A DNA stretch of 64,000 nt, from NCBI RefSeq assembly GCF_000766945.1, contig NZ_ALBT01000033.1:62001-126000 (forward strand), read 5' to 3'. The stretch's first letter is position 1. Every line of letters starts with the position of its first letter. This document shows, piece by piece, positions 1-9,144 of the stretch. Under the pieces are notes generated by a model, which searched no databases, was not told the DNA's origin, and was given only the letters and a program-made list of their open reading frames with translations. The position numbers were made by a program, and so were the translations under genes. The DNA comes from Cellvibrio mixtus subsp. mixtus J3-8 (lineage in GTDB: Bacteria > Pseudomonadota > Gammaproteobacteria > Pseudomonadales > Cellvibrionaceae).

Positions 1-2
1 TT

Positions 3-926
3 GAGTTTGTCGTCGAACCCGAGGGCATTGGTGCAGATAATCCGTTACTGGAAAGTTATCTTACGGGTTACCGGCTGGATTTTTCCGCACAATACCCGGG
101 GCTTGTGCATGCCTTGGGAGTGGTAACGACGGGCAATTTTCGTATCGCCACCCAGTACTGGATTCCGGCGCAAGCGCGCGGCACGCTGGTGGTGGTACAC
201 GGCTATTACGACCATATGGGAATTTACGATAAGGTCATTGCCTTTGCACTGGCACAGCGCCTTGCGGTATTGACATTTGACTTGCCGGGCCATGGTTTAA
301 GCGACGGTGAGCGCGCGACAATAGAATCCTTTGACCAATATGGCGATGTGCTGGACGCGATCCTTCTGCATGCGCAACAACGCTTGCCCGCACCCTGGCA
401 CGCGGTAGGCCAGAGCACTGGCGGCGCGGTATTGCTCAACCATTTATGGCGTTATGATTCCCGCCGCTCCAAACCCTTGCTGGACAAAACTGCGCTGTGC
501 GCTCCGCTGATCCTGCCGCGTGGATGGACGCGTGGACGCTGGCTCTATATGCTCCTCCATCGGTTTGTTCGCCAATTACCCCGGGGCCCTTCACGCAGCT
601 CCCATGATGAAAACTTTATCCGTTTCCTTGATGAGGAGGATTGCCTGCAATCGCGCTTCCTTTCTGTGCGTTGGGTGGGGGCCATGAAGAACTGGGACGC
701 GCAATTCCGGCGTTGGCAACCGCTGGATAAACCCATGCTTATTATTCAGGGAACCGACGATCAAACGGTGGCCTGGCGCTATAACCTGAACCAGCTGCAA
801 CACAAATTGCCAAATGCCAACGTGCAATTTATTGAAGGGGCCGGTCACCAATTAGTGAACGAGCGTGACGATTTTCGTGAACAAGTCTTTGTAACTTTGC
901 GTGATTATTTTTGTACACTGCCCTGA
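3..926 (+). CDS. alpha/beta hydrolase, lysophospholipase-like (5' end cut by window)
   Basis: Serine hydrolase of the alpha/beta-hydrolase fold, closest in pattern to the PldB/monoglyceride-lipase group. The nucleophile elbow is GQSTGG, an oxyanion-type HGYYDH motif lies near the start, a strand/helix reads FDLPGHGLSDG, and the likely acid and base are the Asp of GTDDQT and the His of GAGHQ near the C-terminus. The frame stays open to the first bases of the window, so the GTG at 105 is probably internal and the gene starts upstream. No signal peptide can be judged. Substrate unknown. It lies 36 bp before the DedA gene on the same strand, so the two may be co-transcribed. Confidence 0.85.
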   Translation, partial: EFVVEPEGIGADNPLLESYLTGYRLDFSAQYPGLVHALGVVTTGNFRIATQYWIPAQARGTLVVVHGYYDHMGIYDKVIAFALAQRLAVLTFDLPGHGLSDGERATIESFDQYGDVLDAILLHAQQRLPAPWHAVGQSTGGAVLLNHLWRYDSRRSKPLLDKTALCAPLILPRGWTRGRWLYMLLHRFVRQLPRGPSRSSHDENFIRFLDEEDCLQSRFLSVRWVGAMKNWDAQFRRWQPLDKPMLIIQGTDDQTVAWRYNLNQLQHKLPNANVQFIEGAGHQLVNERDDFREQVFVTLRDYFCTLP

Positions 927-962
927 ACCCATTTCATTATCAGCGACGACTAAGGAATTACC

Positions 963-1619
963 GTGGAACTTATCCAGTTAGCTATCAGTTTTATCTTGCA
1001 TGTGGACCAGCATCTCACCGAGCTGTTTAACCAATATGGATTGTGGATTTACGGCATTCTGTTCCTGATTATTTTCTGTGAGACCGGTTTGGTAGTAACA
1101 CCATTCCTGCCGGGTGACTCACTGTTGTTCGCCACTGGCGCGTTGGTGGTGGGCACAACGCTGGATGTGAATTTGATGGCGTTGGTGGTCGTCAGTGCGG
1201 CAATCCTGGGCAATACGGTGAATTATACGATTGGCCACTTCTTTGGCGAGCGCTTGTTTCGCAATCCCAATTCCAAAATTTTCCGCCGCGATTATCTGGA
1301 TCGAGCCCATGCGTTTTATGAGAAACACGGCGGTAAAACGATTGTAATGACTCGTTTTGTGCCGATCTTCCGTACCTTTGCGCCGTTTGCGGCGGGTATG
1401 AGCAGCATGGGGTATAAGCGTTTTATGGCGTATAACGTTATTGGTGCTGTGTTGTGGGTGGGAATTTTCCTGTATGCCGGTTACTGGTTTGGCAATTTGC
1501 CGGTAGTGCGCAAAAACTTCACGCTGTTGATTCTGGGTATTTTGGTGTTGTCGATTTTGCCAATCGTGTTCGAAGCCTGGAAAGCACGTAAAGCCAGCAA
1601 GGCAAGTCCAGCGGCATAG
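963..1619 (+). CDS. DedA family inner-membrane protein
   Basis: 218-residue polytopic membrane protein of the DedA/SNARE-associated family; members act in lipid flipping and envelope homeostasis. The sequence shows the family signatures: [11 protein letters not shown] after the first helix, [13 protein letters not shown], and the basic [16 protein letters not shown] re-entrant motif. There are about five hydrophobic segments and a basic C-terminal tail (KARKASKAS). The start is GTG at 963, preceded by AAGGA at 951-955. A strong hairpin terminator follows at once. The exact substrate is not predictable from sequence. Confidence 0.9.
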   Translation: MELIQLAISFILHVDQHLTELFNQYGLWIYGILFLIIFCETGLVVTPFLPGDSLLFATGALVVGTTLDVNLMALVVVSAAILGNTVNYTIGHFFGERLFRNPNSKIFRRDYLDRAHAFYEKHGGKTIVMTRFVPIFRTFAPFAAGMSSMGYKRFMAYNVIGAVLWVGIFLYAGYWFGNLPVVRKNFTLLILGILVLSILPIVFEAWKARKASKASPAA

Positions 1620-1645
1620 CCAAATTGATGCCATGGAAAACAAAA

Positions 1646-1672
1646 ACGCCGCATTAAGTGCGGCGTTTTTTT
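1646..1672. terminator. bidirectional rho-independent terminator (dedA / serA)
   Basis: Stem ACGCCGCA (1646-1653), loop TTAAG, TGCGGCGT (1659-1666), followed by a T run; a run of A precedes the left arm. It can therefore end the dedA transcript and the convergent serA transcript. Confidence 0.9.
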
Positions 1673-1721
1673 ATTCGTCTATCAATATCTGCTGTCGGTT
1701 AGAACAACACTCGGCAACGAC

Positions 1722-2951
1722 TTAGAACAATACGCGGCAACGAATAGTCCCTTCAATATTCTTCAACTGCTCCAACGCCACTTCGCTGTAAGGTGAATTG
1801 ATATCAACCACTACATAGCCAACCTTGTCGTTGGTTTGCAGGTACTGGGATGAAATATTGATCTGGTTGTCGGAGAAAATTTTGTTGATCTTCGACAATA
1901 CGCCGGGAACATTAGCGTGAACGTGCAACAAACGGTGCGCGTCCGGATGTCCGGGCAAGGCCACTTCCGGGAAGTTAACCGAGCTGGTAGTGGTGCCGTT
2001 ATCGGAATACTTGATCAGCTTCTCGGCCACTTCAATACCGATATTTTCCTGTGCTTCCATGGTGGAACCGCCGATATGCGGCGTGAGGATTACATTGTCC
2101 AAACCACGCAACGGGCTGATGAACTCGTCGCCGTTGGCTTTGGGTTCTTCGGGGAATACGTCGATGGCGGCACCGGCGATATAGCCGGACTTAACCGCTT
2201 CAGCCAACGCATCAATATCCACCACCGTGCCGCGCGAGGCGTTGATCAGGATCGCGCCTTTTTTCATCAGGCCGATTTCACGTGCCCCGATCATGTCTTG
2301 CGTCGCCAGGGTTTCCGGTACGTGCAGGCTGATAATGTCCGAGGTAGCGAGTAGTTCGTCCAGGTTGCGCACTTGCGATGCATTGCCCAGTGGCAGTTTG
2401 GTGACTACGTCATAAAAGCGTACTTTCATTCCCAGTGATTCAGCCAATACGCTGGTTTGGCTGCCGATAGAACCGTAGCCGATCAGGCCCAGGGTCTTGC
2501 CGCGGATTTCGTAAGAACCAACGGCTGACTTATCCCAACCGCCGCGATGGCAGACAAAGTTTTTCTGCGGGATGTTGCGCAACAACAAAATTGCTTCAGC
2601 AATTACCAGTTCGGCAACGGAACGGGTATTGGAGTAGGGCGCATTAAATACTGCTACACCGTGTTCTTGCGCGGCTTTCAAATCTACCTGGTTGGTGCCG
2701 ATACAGAAACATCCGGCAGCGATCAGCTTGGGCGCGTTTTCAAATACGCGGCGGGTCAATTGGGTGCGTGAACGCAGGCCAACAAAATGTGCGTCCTGGA
2801 TGCGCGCGATCAATTCATCTTCCGCCAATGCAGTTTTCAGGTAATCGATATTGGTATAACCCTGTGCATTCAGGGTGTCTACTGCGGATTGGTGGACGCC
2901 TTCCAGCAACAGGAATTTGATCTTGCTTTTGTCTAACGAGGTCTTGCTCAT
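1722..2951 (-). CDS. serA: D-3-phosphoglycerate dehydrogenase SerA
   Basis: Catalyses the first step of phosphorylated serine biosynthesis: NAD-dependent oxidation of 3-phosphoglycerate to 3-phosphohydroxypyruvate. At 409 residues it has the short, E. coli-type architecture: split substrate domain, Rossmann NAD domain with GLIGYGSIGSQ, catalytic Arg in NASRGTVVD, Glu in DVFPEEP and His in TPHIGGST, then a C-terminal ACT domain (about 335-409; HVHANVPGVLSKIN) that binds serine for feedback inhibition in this type. ATG at 2951 has an upstream AGGAG on the minus strand. In related gammaproteobacteria serA lies near rpiA and ilvA; here those genes are about 11 kb away with hydrolase and transport genes between. 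Confidence 0.97.
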   Translation of the reverse strand: MSKTSLDKSKIKFLLLEGVHQSAVDTLNAQGYTNIDYLKTALAEDELIARIQDAHFVGLRSRTQLTRRVFENAPKLIAAGCFCIGTNQVDLKAAQEHGVAVFNAPYSNTRSVAELVIAEAILLLRNIPQKNFVCHRGGWDKSAVGSYEIRGKTLGLIGYGSIGSQTSVLAESLGMKVRFYDVVTKLPLGNASQVRNLDELLATSDIISLHVPETLATQDMIGAREIGLMKKGAILINASRGTVVDIDALAEAVKSGYIAGAAIDVFPEEPKANGDEFISPLRGLDNVILTPHIGGSTMEAQENIGIEVAEKLIKYSDNGTTTSSVNFPEVALPGHPDAHRLLHVHANVPGVLSKINKIFSDNQINISSQYLQTNDKVGYVVVDINSPYSEVALEQLKNIEGTIRCRVLF

Positions 2952-3295
2952 GGGGACAACTCCTAAAGTTTGAAAACTGGCAGCAGCGTCTCCGGGAGCA
3001 ATGGCATCAAACGGGAGACGAAATGGGCCGGATCAGAAGCATCGGCGGGCTGAAAAGGCGCGCATCATACCACAAAGGCCGGCGCTGGCAGGGCGCCAGA
3101 CTTGATAAATCTTTACTTCCTGCGAACAGTATTTGGCAGGCCTATCGCCTAGTATGGAATAGCCGATCCGCTGCCTGTGGCTTTACAAAAACATCCGGCC
3201 CCGGAATGACCCAAAAATATAACGGCATAAGAAACACCACTATTACCAATATCCTGGAGAACATTTCACCTATCACCTCTCAATAGGAGGACGGA
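2952..3295. other. intergenic region between divergent serA and GH9 gene
   Basis: 344 bp that must hold both divergent promoters. An 87-codon plus-strand open frame (3023-3286) has basic, low-complexity composition and no recognisable domain; I take it as non-coding. No operator palindrome stood out. The strong AGGAGG at 3285-3290 belongs to the GH9 gene. Confidence 0.5.
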
Positions 3296-5158
3296 ATGTT
3301 CCGCCATTTTTTTCGTTATTCCCGCAGTGCCCTTGGCGCACTGGGGCTCACCGGTTTATGTGCTGCAAGCAGTGTTACCGCAAGTGATTTGGTGATACTT
3401 ACCAACCATCTGGGATATGACACCCAGGCGTGGAAGCAAGCGGTTATCAAAGGGCACGAGGGCGATAAATTTGAACAGTGCCAGTTGCTGGATACCAAAA
3501 CCGGTGCGCTCCTGCATACTGCCAAGCCCGTCACGGTCGGTAAGGTAGACCAATGGCGCGACTGGTATTTCTGGACCTGGGAATTCAGCCAGGTGACTGC
3601 CGAGGGCAATTATCGCATTCGCTGCCAGCAGGATAATGGCTGGCTGGAGTCCTACCCCTTTGTGATCCAGCGCCAGTTGCTGGAGCGCAATACCCTTTCC
3701 GATGTGCTCTATTACTTCAAAGGCCAGCGCTCATCCGGTTTGCTGGATAAGGCCGATAGCCAGATAAGCTTCGCCGAACATCCGGAAAAACCCAAAGTCG
3801 ACGCCCACGGCGGCTGGTATGACGCCACTGGCGACTACGGCAAACATTTGTCGCACTTGTCTTTTTCCACGTATTTCAATCCCCAGCAGTTATCGCTGGT
3901 GCCACTTAACCTGCTGCTGGTGTACGAAGCCCTGACTGAAAAGAAGGATGAAAACTTCAGTCAATATCGCCGTCGATTGTTGGATGAAGCGATGTTTGGT
4001 GCGGATTACCTGGTGCGCGTCCATGTCCCGGGCGGCTCCTTCTATCGCAGTGTGGGTGGCAACGGCCCCAAAAAGGCACCGGAAGATCGCCGCCTGATGC
4101 CGCCGATGAAAGCGTTCGCCTTAAAGGAAACCAAAGATTCCGACTGGAAACACGGCTCCGGCAAGATGCACGAAATGATGGAGGGGCACCTCTATGAAAC
4201 CAGTTTCCGCGAGGGTGGCGGGGTGGCAATTGCGTCGTTAGCCGCTGCCGCACGGCAGGAATCATCGGGCGACTACACGCAGGCGCAATACCTGCAAGCC
4301 GCCGAAGATGCCTTCCGTTTTTTGCAGGCTAATAACCTGAAGCTGACCAATGACGGTATCAACAATATTGTCGATGACTACACTGCCTTGACTGCGGCGA
4401 CCGAGCTGCTGAAAACAACGGGCAAGGAAGAATACCGTAAAGCTGCCAGTGCGCGGGCGAACGCGTTGGTGAAGCGTTTGACGGGCGATAAACACTATCG
4501 CAACTACTGGCGCGCCGACGATAAAAACCGGCCTTTCTTCCATGCGGCAGAAGCGGGTTTCCCGGTGGTGAGCCTGATGAACTATTACCCGCTGGCGAGC
4601 AAGAAAGAGCAGAAAACCTTGCTGGCGGCGGTGCGTAAGCATCTGGAGTTTGAGTTGGCCCTGGCCGCTGAAGTAAACAATCCATTTGGCTTGGCCCGCC
4701 AGTATGTGCAGAACACCAAAGGCGAACGGCGCAGCGCGTTTTTCTATCCCCACGACACTGAAACCGCACCCTGGTGGCAGGGGGAAAATGCGCGCTTGGG
4801 CTCCCTGGCTGCCGCCGCACGCCTGGCGGCAAAATATACTGATGATGCTGTTTTTAAAGCCAGACTTGAAGCCTACGCCTGGAACCAGCTTAACTGGATC
4901 ATCGGGCTGAATCCGTTTGATGCCTCAATGCTGGAAGGTACCGGGCGCAATAATGTCCAGTACGATTTCTTCGCAACTTTCCAATACACCAATGCGCCCG
5001 GCGGGATTGTGAACGGGATTACCGGTGGCCTGGACAATGAACGGGATATCGACCTGAATCGCAGCTATGCGGAAACCGGTAAAGATATCGATTGGCGCTG
5101 GGCGGAACAGTGGTTGCCACATACCGCCTGGTACATTTATGCGATAGCCTTGAACTAG
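3296..5158 (+). CDS. secreted glycoside hydrolase family 9 protein
   Basis: 620-residue exported GH9 enzyme. It has a signal peptide (about 1-29, cleavage near VTAS), an N-terminal Ig-like CelD_N domain (about 30-125; TNHLGYDTQAWKQAVI), then an (alpha/alpha)6 GH9 domain. The GH9 motif GGWYDATGDYGKH gives likely nucleophile-activating Asp176/Asp180. The C-terminal acid is probably Glu604 in WRWAEQWLPH, but the classical endoglucanase NE-x-A-x-DYN pattern is absent and no carbohydrate-binding module is attached. It may therefore be an exo- or oligosaccharide-acting GH9 (some GH9 enzymes are exo-glucosaminidases) rather than a standard endoglucanase. AGGAGG at 3285-3290 gives an excellent ribosome site. 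Single gene, no operon partner. Confidence 0.87.
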   Translation: MFRHFFRYSRSALGALGLTGLCAASSVTASDLVILTNHLGYDTQAWKQAVIKGHEGDKFEQCQLLDTKTGALLHTAKPVTVGKVDQWRDWYFWTWEFSQVTAEGNYRIRCQQDNGWLESYPFVIQRQLLERNTLSDVLYYFKGQRSSGLLDKADSQISFAEHPEKPKVDAHGGWYDATGDYGKHLSHLSFSTYFNPQQLSLVPLNLLLVYEALTEKKDENFSQYRRRLLDEAMFGADYLVRVHVPGGSFYRSVGGNGPKKAPEDRRLMPPMKAFALKETKDSDWKHGSGKMHEMMEGHLYETSFREGGGVAIASLAAAARQESSGDYTQAQYLQAAEDAFRFLQANNLKLTNDGINNIVDDYTALTAATELLKTTGKEEYRKAASARANALVKRLTGDKHYRNYWRADDKNRPFFHAAEAGFPVVSLMNYYPLASKKEQKTLLAAVRKHLEFELALAAEVNNPFGLARQYVQNTKGERRSAFFYPHDTETAPWWQGENARLGSLAAAARLAAKYTDDAVFKARLEAYAWNQLNWIIGLNPFDASMLEGTGRNNVQYDFFATFQYTNAPGGIVNGITGGLDNERDIDLNRSYAETGKDIDWRWAEQWLPHTAWYIYAIALN

Positions 5159-5165
5159 CTCTCTG

Positions 5166-5188
5166 ATGGCCCGGTAATTCCGGGCCAT
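5166..5188 (+). terminator. hairpin after GH9 gene
   Basis: 9-bp GC-rich stem (5166-5174 / 5180-5188) with TAATT loop, 8 bp after the GH9 stop. No T run follows directly, so termination may be weak or factor-dependent. Confidence 0.45.
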
Positions 5189-5237
5189 TGCTCGCCGCCA
5201 GTACGTATTTTTACTCGTCTTATAGTCAATTTTTATA

Positions 5238-5266
5238 TTACTGGGGAGGGATCGACTCCGTATAAT
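5238..5266 (+). promoter_or_regulatory. sigma70-type promoter for MFS gene
   Basis: TTACTG (5238-5243), 17-bp spacer, perfect TATAAT (5261-5266). Predicted start of transcription is near 5273, only about 5 nt before the first candidate start codon (TTG 5278). This bears on the choice of translation start. Confidence 0.6.
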
Positions 5267-5277
5267 GGCGCCGCCGG

Positions 5278-6543
5278 TTGTCTGTTGTGGATAACCCCGT
5301 CATTTTTGAGGTTCAAGGTTTGTCATCGTCTTCAGTGGTATCGAACGAAGCACCTTCCCCGGCATTTTATATCGCACTGTTAGCCATAGGATTAGGGAGT
5401 TTTGCGATAGGTGTTGGCGAATTTATCTCCATGGGGCTGCTGCCCGAAATTTCTTCCTCTCTCTCAATTACGATTCCCCAGGCCGGTCACGCCATCAGTG
5501 CTTATGCATTGGGCGTCGTGATTGGCGCGCCGCTACTGGCTATCCTCAGTACCGGGCGTTCGCGCACACGTATGTTGGTGGTGATGATGGGGTTGTATGC
5601 GGTGGCCAATATTGCCAGTGCGCTGGCGCCCAATTACGAATTGCTATTGGTGTTACGCCTGCTGAGCGGATTTCCCCATGGCACTTTTTTCGGGATCGCC
5701 TCATTGGTTGCCGCCTCGCTGGCACCACCCAATATGCGCGCCCGCGCAGTCGCCTATGTGATGTTGGGACTATCAGTTGCAACATTGATCGGCGTGCCGG
5801 CTGCCACCGGCCTTGGGCAATGGCTGGGTTGGCGCTCGGCGTTTATTCTGGTGGGCTTGATCGCGCTGGCGTCGGCCATTTGTGTCGCGAAATTTGTTCC
5901 TAAGGAACCGCCACAAACCGGCGTGCGTATTGCCCATGAACTGTCCATGTTCACCAATCGCCAGGTGTGGATCACGCTCGGAATCGGTGCGATTGGTTTT
6001 GGCGGCCTGTTTTCGATTTTCTCTTACGTTAAACCCACCTTGATGAGCCTCGCCGGTTTAACCGAAATGGGGGTGCCTTTTGTACTGGCGCTGTTTGGTG
6101 CCGGGATGGTGACGGGGAATATCGTGGGTTCGCGCATGGCGGATCGCGATTTGCTCGGCACTATTAAGCGTTGCCTGATCTGGTCGATGATTGTCTGCGC
6201 CGCGTTTGCGCTGGTTGCGCCTTACCTTTGGCTTGCCTGTGTGGCGGTATTTTGTGTAGGCACTGTGGTGGTGATTGGCCCGGCAGTGCAAATTCGCTTG
6301 ATGGACGTTGCCGGAAAAGCCCAAACCATGGCTGCGGCCATGAATCATTCGGCGTTCAATTTCGCCAATGCGGCGGGTGCGTTTTTAGGGGGGATCGCGA
6401 TTGACGCCGGCCTGGGTTACGCATCAACCGGCTGGGTGGGCATGATGCTGTCGTTTGCCGGCTTGGGTATGTTCTATTGGATGATCATTGATGCCCGCCG
6501 CGCCGGTATTCCTGCGGGTGGTCACAGCCGGGTATCCTCCTGA
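5278..6543 (+). CDS. MFS transporter, AraJ/sugar-efflux type (DHA1)
   Basis: 421-residue major facilitator with 12 predicted helices. The N-terminal half carries the DHA1 pattern GVGEFISMGLLPEIS, the motif-A region (LSTGRSRTRMLVV) and the antiporter motif-C region (LIGVPAATGLGQWLGWR). Closest to AraJ/YdhP-type proton-driven exporters of sugars or drugs; substrate not predictable. The frame opens at TTG 5278, almost on the predicted transcription start. TTG 5320, with GAGG at 5308-5311, or GTG 5335 may be the true start; all leave TM1 intact. A strong terminator follows. Confidence 0.88.
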   Translation: MSVVDNPVIFEVQGLSSSSVVSNEAPSPAFYIALLAIGLGSFAIGVGEFISMGLLPEISSSLSITIPQAGHAISAYALGVVIGAPLLAILSTGRSRTRMLVVMMGLYAVANIASALAPNYELLLVLRLLSGFPHGTFFGIASLVAASLAPPNMRARAVAYVMLGLSVATLIGVPAATGLGQWLGWRSAFILVGLIALASAICVAKFVPKEPPQTGVRIAHELSMFTNRQVWITLGIGAIGFGGLFSIFSYVKPTLMSLAGLTEMGVPFVLALFGAGMVTGNIVGSRMADRDLLGTIKRCLIWSMIVCAAFALVAPYLWLACVAVFCVGTVVVIGPAVQIRLMDVAGKAQTMAAAMNHSAFNFANAAGAFLGGIAIDAGLGYASTGWVGMMLSFAGLGMFYWMIIDARRAGIPAGGHSRVSS

Positions 6544-6548
6544 TCATT

Positions 6549-6579
6549 AAGCGCGGTTAGTCATTAACCGCGCTTTTGT
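6549..6579 (+). terminator. rho-independent terminator after MFS gene
   Basis: Perfect 11-bp stem (6549-6559 / 6565-6575) with a 5-nt loop and TTTT tract. It also lies just past the end of the convergent DUF4197 gene and may serve both. Confidence 0.88.
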
Positions 6580-6586
6580 TCCCGAT

Positions 6587-7318
6587 TTATTTTTTCCCGA
6601 ATACCGCGCCGATAATCTGGCTGCCGCGTCCTACCGGATCTTTGCGGATCTGCTGTTCCTCTACCGCCACCTGCTTGAACAAACCATCCAGCGCCATATC
6701 CAGGACATGTTGTTCCAGGTCCAGCCCGGGTTTGTTGGCGAGTGGGAGCATGTTGTAGGTGTTAAGCAATTGTTTGTACTGGGCGTAAAAACCGATTTGT
6801 TCCAGGTTTTGCTGGATAATCGGCTGGTAACGCTGGCGCAGGCTGGCCTCGGTCTGGACGCGGAAATAATCAGTCGCGGCTGTGTTGCCGCCGCGAATAA
6901 TCCCCAGCGCATCGGTGACGCTCATGTTGCGCACCGCATCGACAAATACGCCCCTGGCTTCCACCGCCGCTTTTTCTGCGCCCTGATTCATTAGCGCTTC
7001 CACTTTATCCAACTGCGAACCCAAACCAAATTGGCGCAATTTGCTGGCGAGTGGTTGTATGTTGGCGGGCAACTCGATGCGATACAGTGAGCTATTGGCA
7101 TAACCGCCCGGCGCGGACAGCCCGGTCGCGGCGCGATTGCTGCCGAGTTCCAATGCCTCTTTGATTGCCCGGATCATCTGGGCCTGGTTGTTATAGCCCG
7201 CCGCACCGGCGACGGTCGCACCCGTTTCGGCAATTTGTGGCAGGGTGGCGTTGCAGGCTGCCAGGCCACCGGCCAGGCTAATCGGTATTAATAAAAAACA
7301 TGTGCGCGCCAGTTTCAT
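6587..7318 (-). CDS. DUF4197 family lipoprotein
   Basis: 243-residue predicted lipoprotein with signal sequence and lipobox LAAC (Cys at about residue 22). The rest is an alpha-helical DUF4197 domain: paired conserved regions around AIKEALELGSNRA and VTDALGIIRGGNTAATDYF, ending in a VEEQQIRKDPVGRGSQII tail typical of the family. No biochemical function is established. Its ribosome site TAGGAG overlaps the stop codon of trmO, 8 bp upstream, so it is translated from the trmO transcript. Confidence 0.9.
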   Translation of the reverse strand: MKLARTCFLLIPISLAGGLAACNATLPQIAETGATVAGAAGYNNQAQMIRAIKEALELGSNRAATGLSAPGGYANSSLYRIELPANIQPLASKLRQFGLGSQLDKVEALMNQGAEKAAVEARGVFVDAVRNMSVTDALGIIRGGNTAATDYFRVQTEASLRQRYQPIIQQNLEQIGFYAQYKQLLNTYNMLPLANKPGLDLEQHVLDMALDGLFKQVAVEEQQIRKDPVGRGSQIIGAVFGKK

Positions 7319-7326
7319 GGAGTCTC

Positions 7327-8067
7327 CTAATCAGGCTGGAATAATAATTGGGTCAGGTAAATAGAGTAGGCGTCATTTTCGCAGCGATATTGCCAGCGCA
7401 CATCCAGGTCCAGCAGCTTCATCCCATAAACCCGCTCCGGTTCCGGTTGTTGGTACTGTGGACGGGGATCTTGCTGCAATACCTGGGTGATTAAACCGGC
7501 GAGATCGGTACCGGTTTTTTTCCAGTAAGCGATGCACTGTGCCATGAGTTCAGCGGGAATATTTACCGCAACCGGTTCGGGGGGGGCCGGGGCAAACGAA
7601 TTCTCGGCTGCCAATACGCAATCCACATAGGGAACATAGGGTTTGATATCCAATACCGGTGTTCCTTCCAGTAAATCCACCCCGCTGATATGCACAAATA
7701 CTTTCCCGTCGCGCTCAATAATCCCGCGCAGGCGCACGACAGACAAACCGATAGGCGCCGGGCGCGTAGGCGAGCGCGTTGCAAACACACCGAGGGTTTT
7801 ATTGCCGCCCAATCGTGGTGGTTTTACTTTGGCTTTCCACGCCTCGCGTTTATTGGCATGAAAGACAAATTGCACCCACAAATGGGTTGCTCCCTGCTGT
7901 CCATCGAACCCGTTGATCAGACCCTCAAACGCATTGATATCATCAAAAGGGGGCAGCATCTCAATCTCGGCTTCGGCCAAAGGGGCAAGCCCCGGCTGGC
8001 GGGGAATACCAAATTTCTCTTTGAAGCAGGAGTGCACAATGCCAATGGCAGGGAACGTAAAGTTCAT
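7327..8067 (-). CDS. trmO: tRNA (N6-threonylcarbamoyladenosine37-N6)-methyltransferase TrmO
   Basis: TrmO (TsaA/YaeB family) uses SAM to methylate t6A37 in ANN-decoding tRNAs. The beta-barrel signatures are present: FPAIGIVHSCFKEKFGIPRQ at the N-terminus, THLWVQFVFH, the SAM-site motif GVFATRSPTRPAPIGLS, and DLLEGTPVLDIKPYVPY. About 246 residues, a normal length with the C-terminal domain. ATG at 8067 is chosen; a TTG lies one codon upstream. Forms a two-gene unit with the DUF4197 lipoprotein, and DUF5672 lies 30 bp upstream on the same strand. Confidence 0.95.
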   Translation of the reverse strand: MNFTFPAIGIVHSCFKEKFGIPRQPGLAPLAEAEIEMLPPFDDINAFEGLINGFDGQQGATHLWVQFVFHANKREAWKAKVKPPRLGGNKTLGVFATRSPTRPAPIGLSVVRLRGIIERDGKVFVHISGVDLLEGTPVLDIKPYVPYVDCVLAAENSFAPAPPEPVAVNIPAELMAQCIAYWKKTGTDLAGLITQVLQQDPRPQYQQPEPERVYGMKLLDLDVRWQYRCENDAYSIYLTQLLFQPD

Positions 8068-8097
8068 CAAACGGGCCCGGTTAAAAATCGTCGGGCG

Positions 8098-8994
8098 CTA
8101 TTTTGACACTTCCGGCGCAGATCTGAAGCGGGTTTTTCCAAATCGCCATTTGTAGATGATGCGTTGCAGCAAGAGACGTAAGCGCAAGCGATGGGTACTG
8201 GCTTTGAATCGATCAAACCGGGTGCGGCGCTGGATGATTAATTCTGCTTCATCCCAGCGGCCTTGTTGAATCAGGGCCTTACATAAATCCTTGCCATCTT
8301 TTCCTTTCAAAATACAGGTGTCCAACCCGCGCAATAATGGCAGCAACTCCTGTGGCGGCATTAAACGCCACAAGTTAAATAAACCGTGGATGCCAAATAT
8401 ATGGGCTCGCCAATTACCCCGTTCAAACGCGAAACGCTGGGCAATCTCGACCGGTGCGATGCGCAGTTGCCAGGTTTTGGCCAATTGTTCAGTACAGTAG
8501 TGCACCAATACTTTGTCTTCGGGGTGGGGATTCTCGATGTCCACGGTTGCCAGCGCCTCCAATAACCGGCGTGAACGCAATGAAAAGCCACCATTGCCCA
8601 CTTGTTTTCCCGGTTTACCCGTGGGCCAGGGGGCGCCTATGTAATCCCACTGCAAAAAACCGTCGTCCCATTGATCTGCGTTGACTACAAAACCATCCCA
8701 TTGGGCAACCAGTAAATGGCTGGTATGCACGTAGGGTAAAAGCCCTTTCAGCATGAGCGTGGAGTAGCCTTTGGCGCAATCAAGCGGGGGAATGGCAATG
8801 CAGCGGATACCTTGTTGGATCGCGGTTTGCGCCAGTGGTGAATCACAAAACTCCTGGTGGCACAGTAATAAAATATCGGCAAAAAGTAATTGTTGGGAAC
8901 AGCGGAGTAATGCTTGCAAGGCCAAGTCTGGACGTCGTGTGTCGACGGCCAACAGCGTAACCTGGGGAAGGGACTTCATTGGTTGATCATCCAT
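8098..8994 (-). CDS. DUF5672 domain protein, glycosyltransferase-like
   Basis: 298-residue cytoplasmic protein with the DUF5672 pattern: TLLAVDTRRPDLALQAL at the N-terminus, LLVAQWDGFVVNADQW, then WDYIGAPWP, VGNGGFSLRSRRLLEAL and a PEDKVL segment. These resemble nucleotide-sugar glycosyltransferase folds, and members often sit in glycan or methyltransferase clusters; activity is unproven. Start at ATG 8994, or ATG 8979 with a slightly better upstream GGA. Placed upstream of trmO on the same strand and divergent from the GH26 gene. Confidence 0.8.
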   Translation of the reverse strand: MDDQPMKSLPQVTLLAVDTRRPDLALQALLRCSQQLLFADILLLCHQEFCDSPLAQTAIQQGIRCIAIPPLDCAKGYSTLMLKGLLPYVHTSHLLVAQWDGFVVNADQWDDGFLQWDYIGAPWPTGKPGKQVGNGGFSLRSRRLLEALATVDIENPHPEDKVLVHYCTEQLAKTWQLRIAPVEIAQRFAFERGNWRAHIFGIHGLFNLWRLMPPQELLPLLRGLDTCILKGKDGKDLCKALIQQGRWDEAELIIQRRTRFDRFKASTHRLRLRLLLQRIIYKWRFGKTRFRSAPEVSK

Positions 8995-9101
8995 GTGATG
9001 CGGTAAAAGGTGGTCAGATAGATAACGCGATACCGACGATCAACACTTATTTACCTGATCGTCGTGGGCGTTTAGGCTTCTGACTGTTAGTATGTTTGTT
9101 G

Positions 9102-9115
9102 TGAAAACGGTTACA
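9102..9115 (+). promoter_or_regulatory. possible LacI-type operator upstream of GH26 gene
   Basis: TGAAAACGGTTACA is an imperfect palindrome around a central CG, 30 bp before the GH26 start. The form fits LacI-family sites, but only part of the arms match, so this is weak. Confidence 0.25.
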
Positions 9116-9144
9116 TAAAAAATAACGGGTTCTTAGGAGTCTCC

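Noticed and set aside
3023-3286. 87-codon plus-strand frame upstream of GH9
   Set aside because: Basic, low-complexity composition, no domain and no ribosome site; lies in the divergent promoter region.
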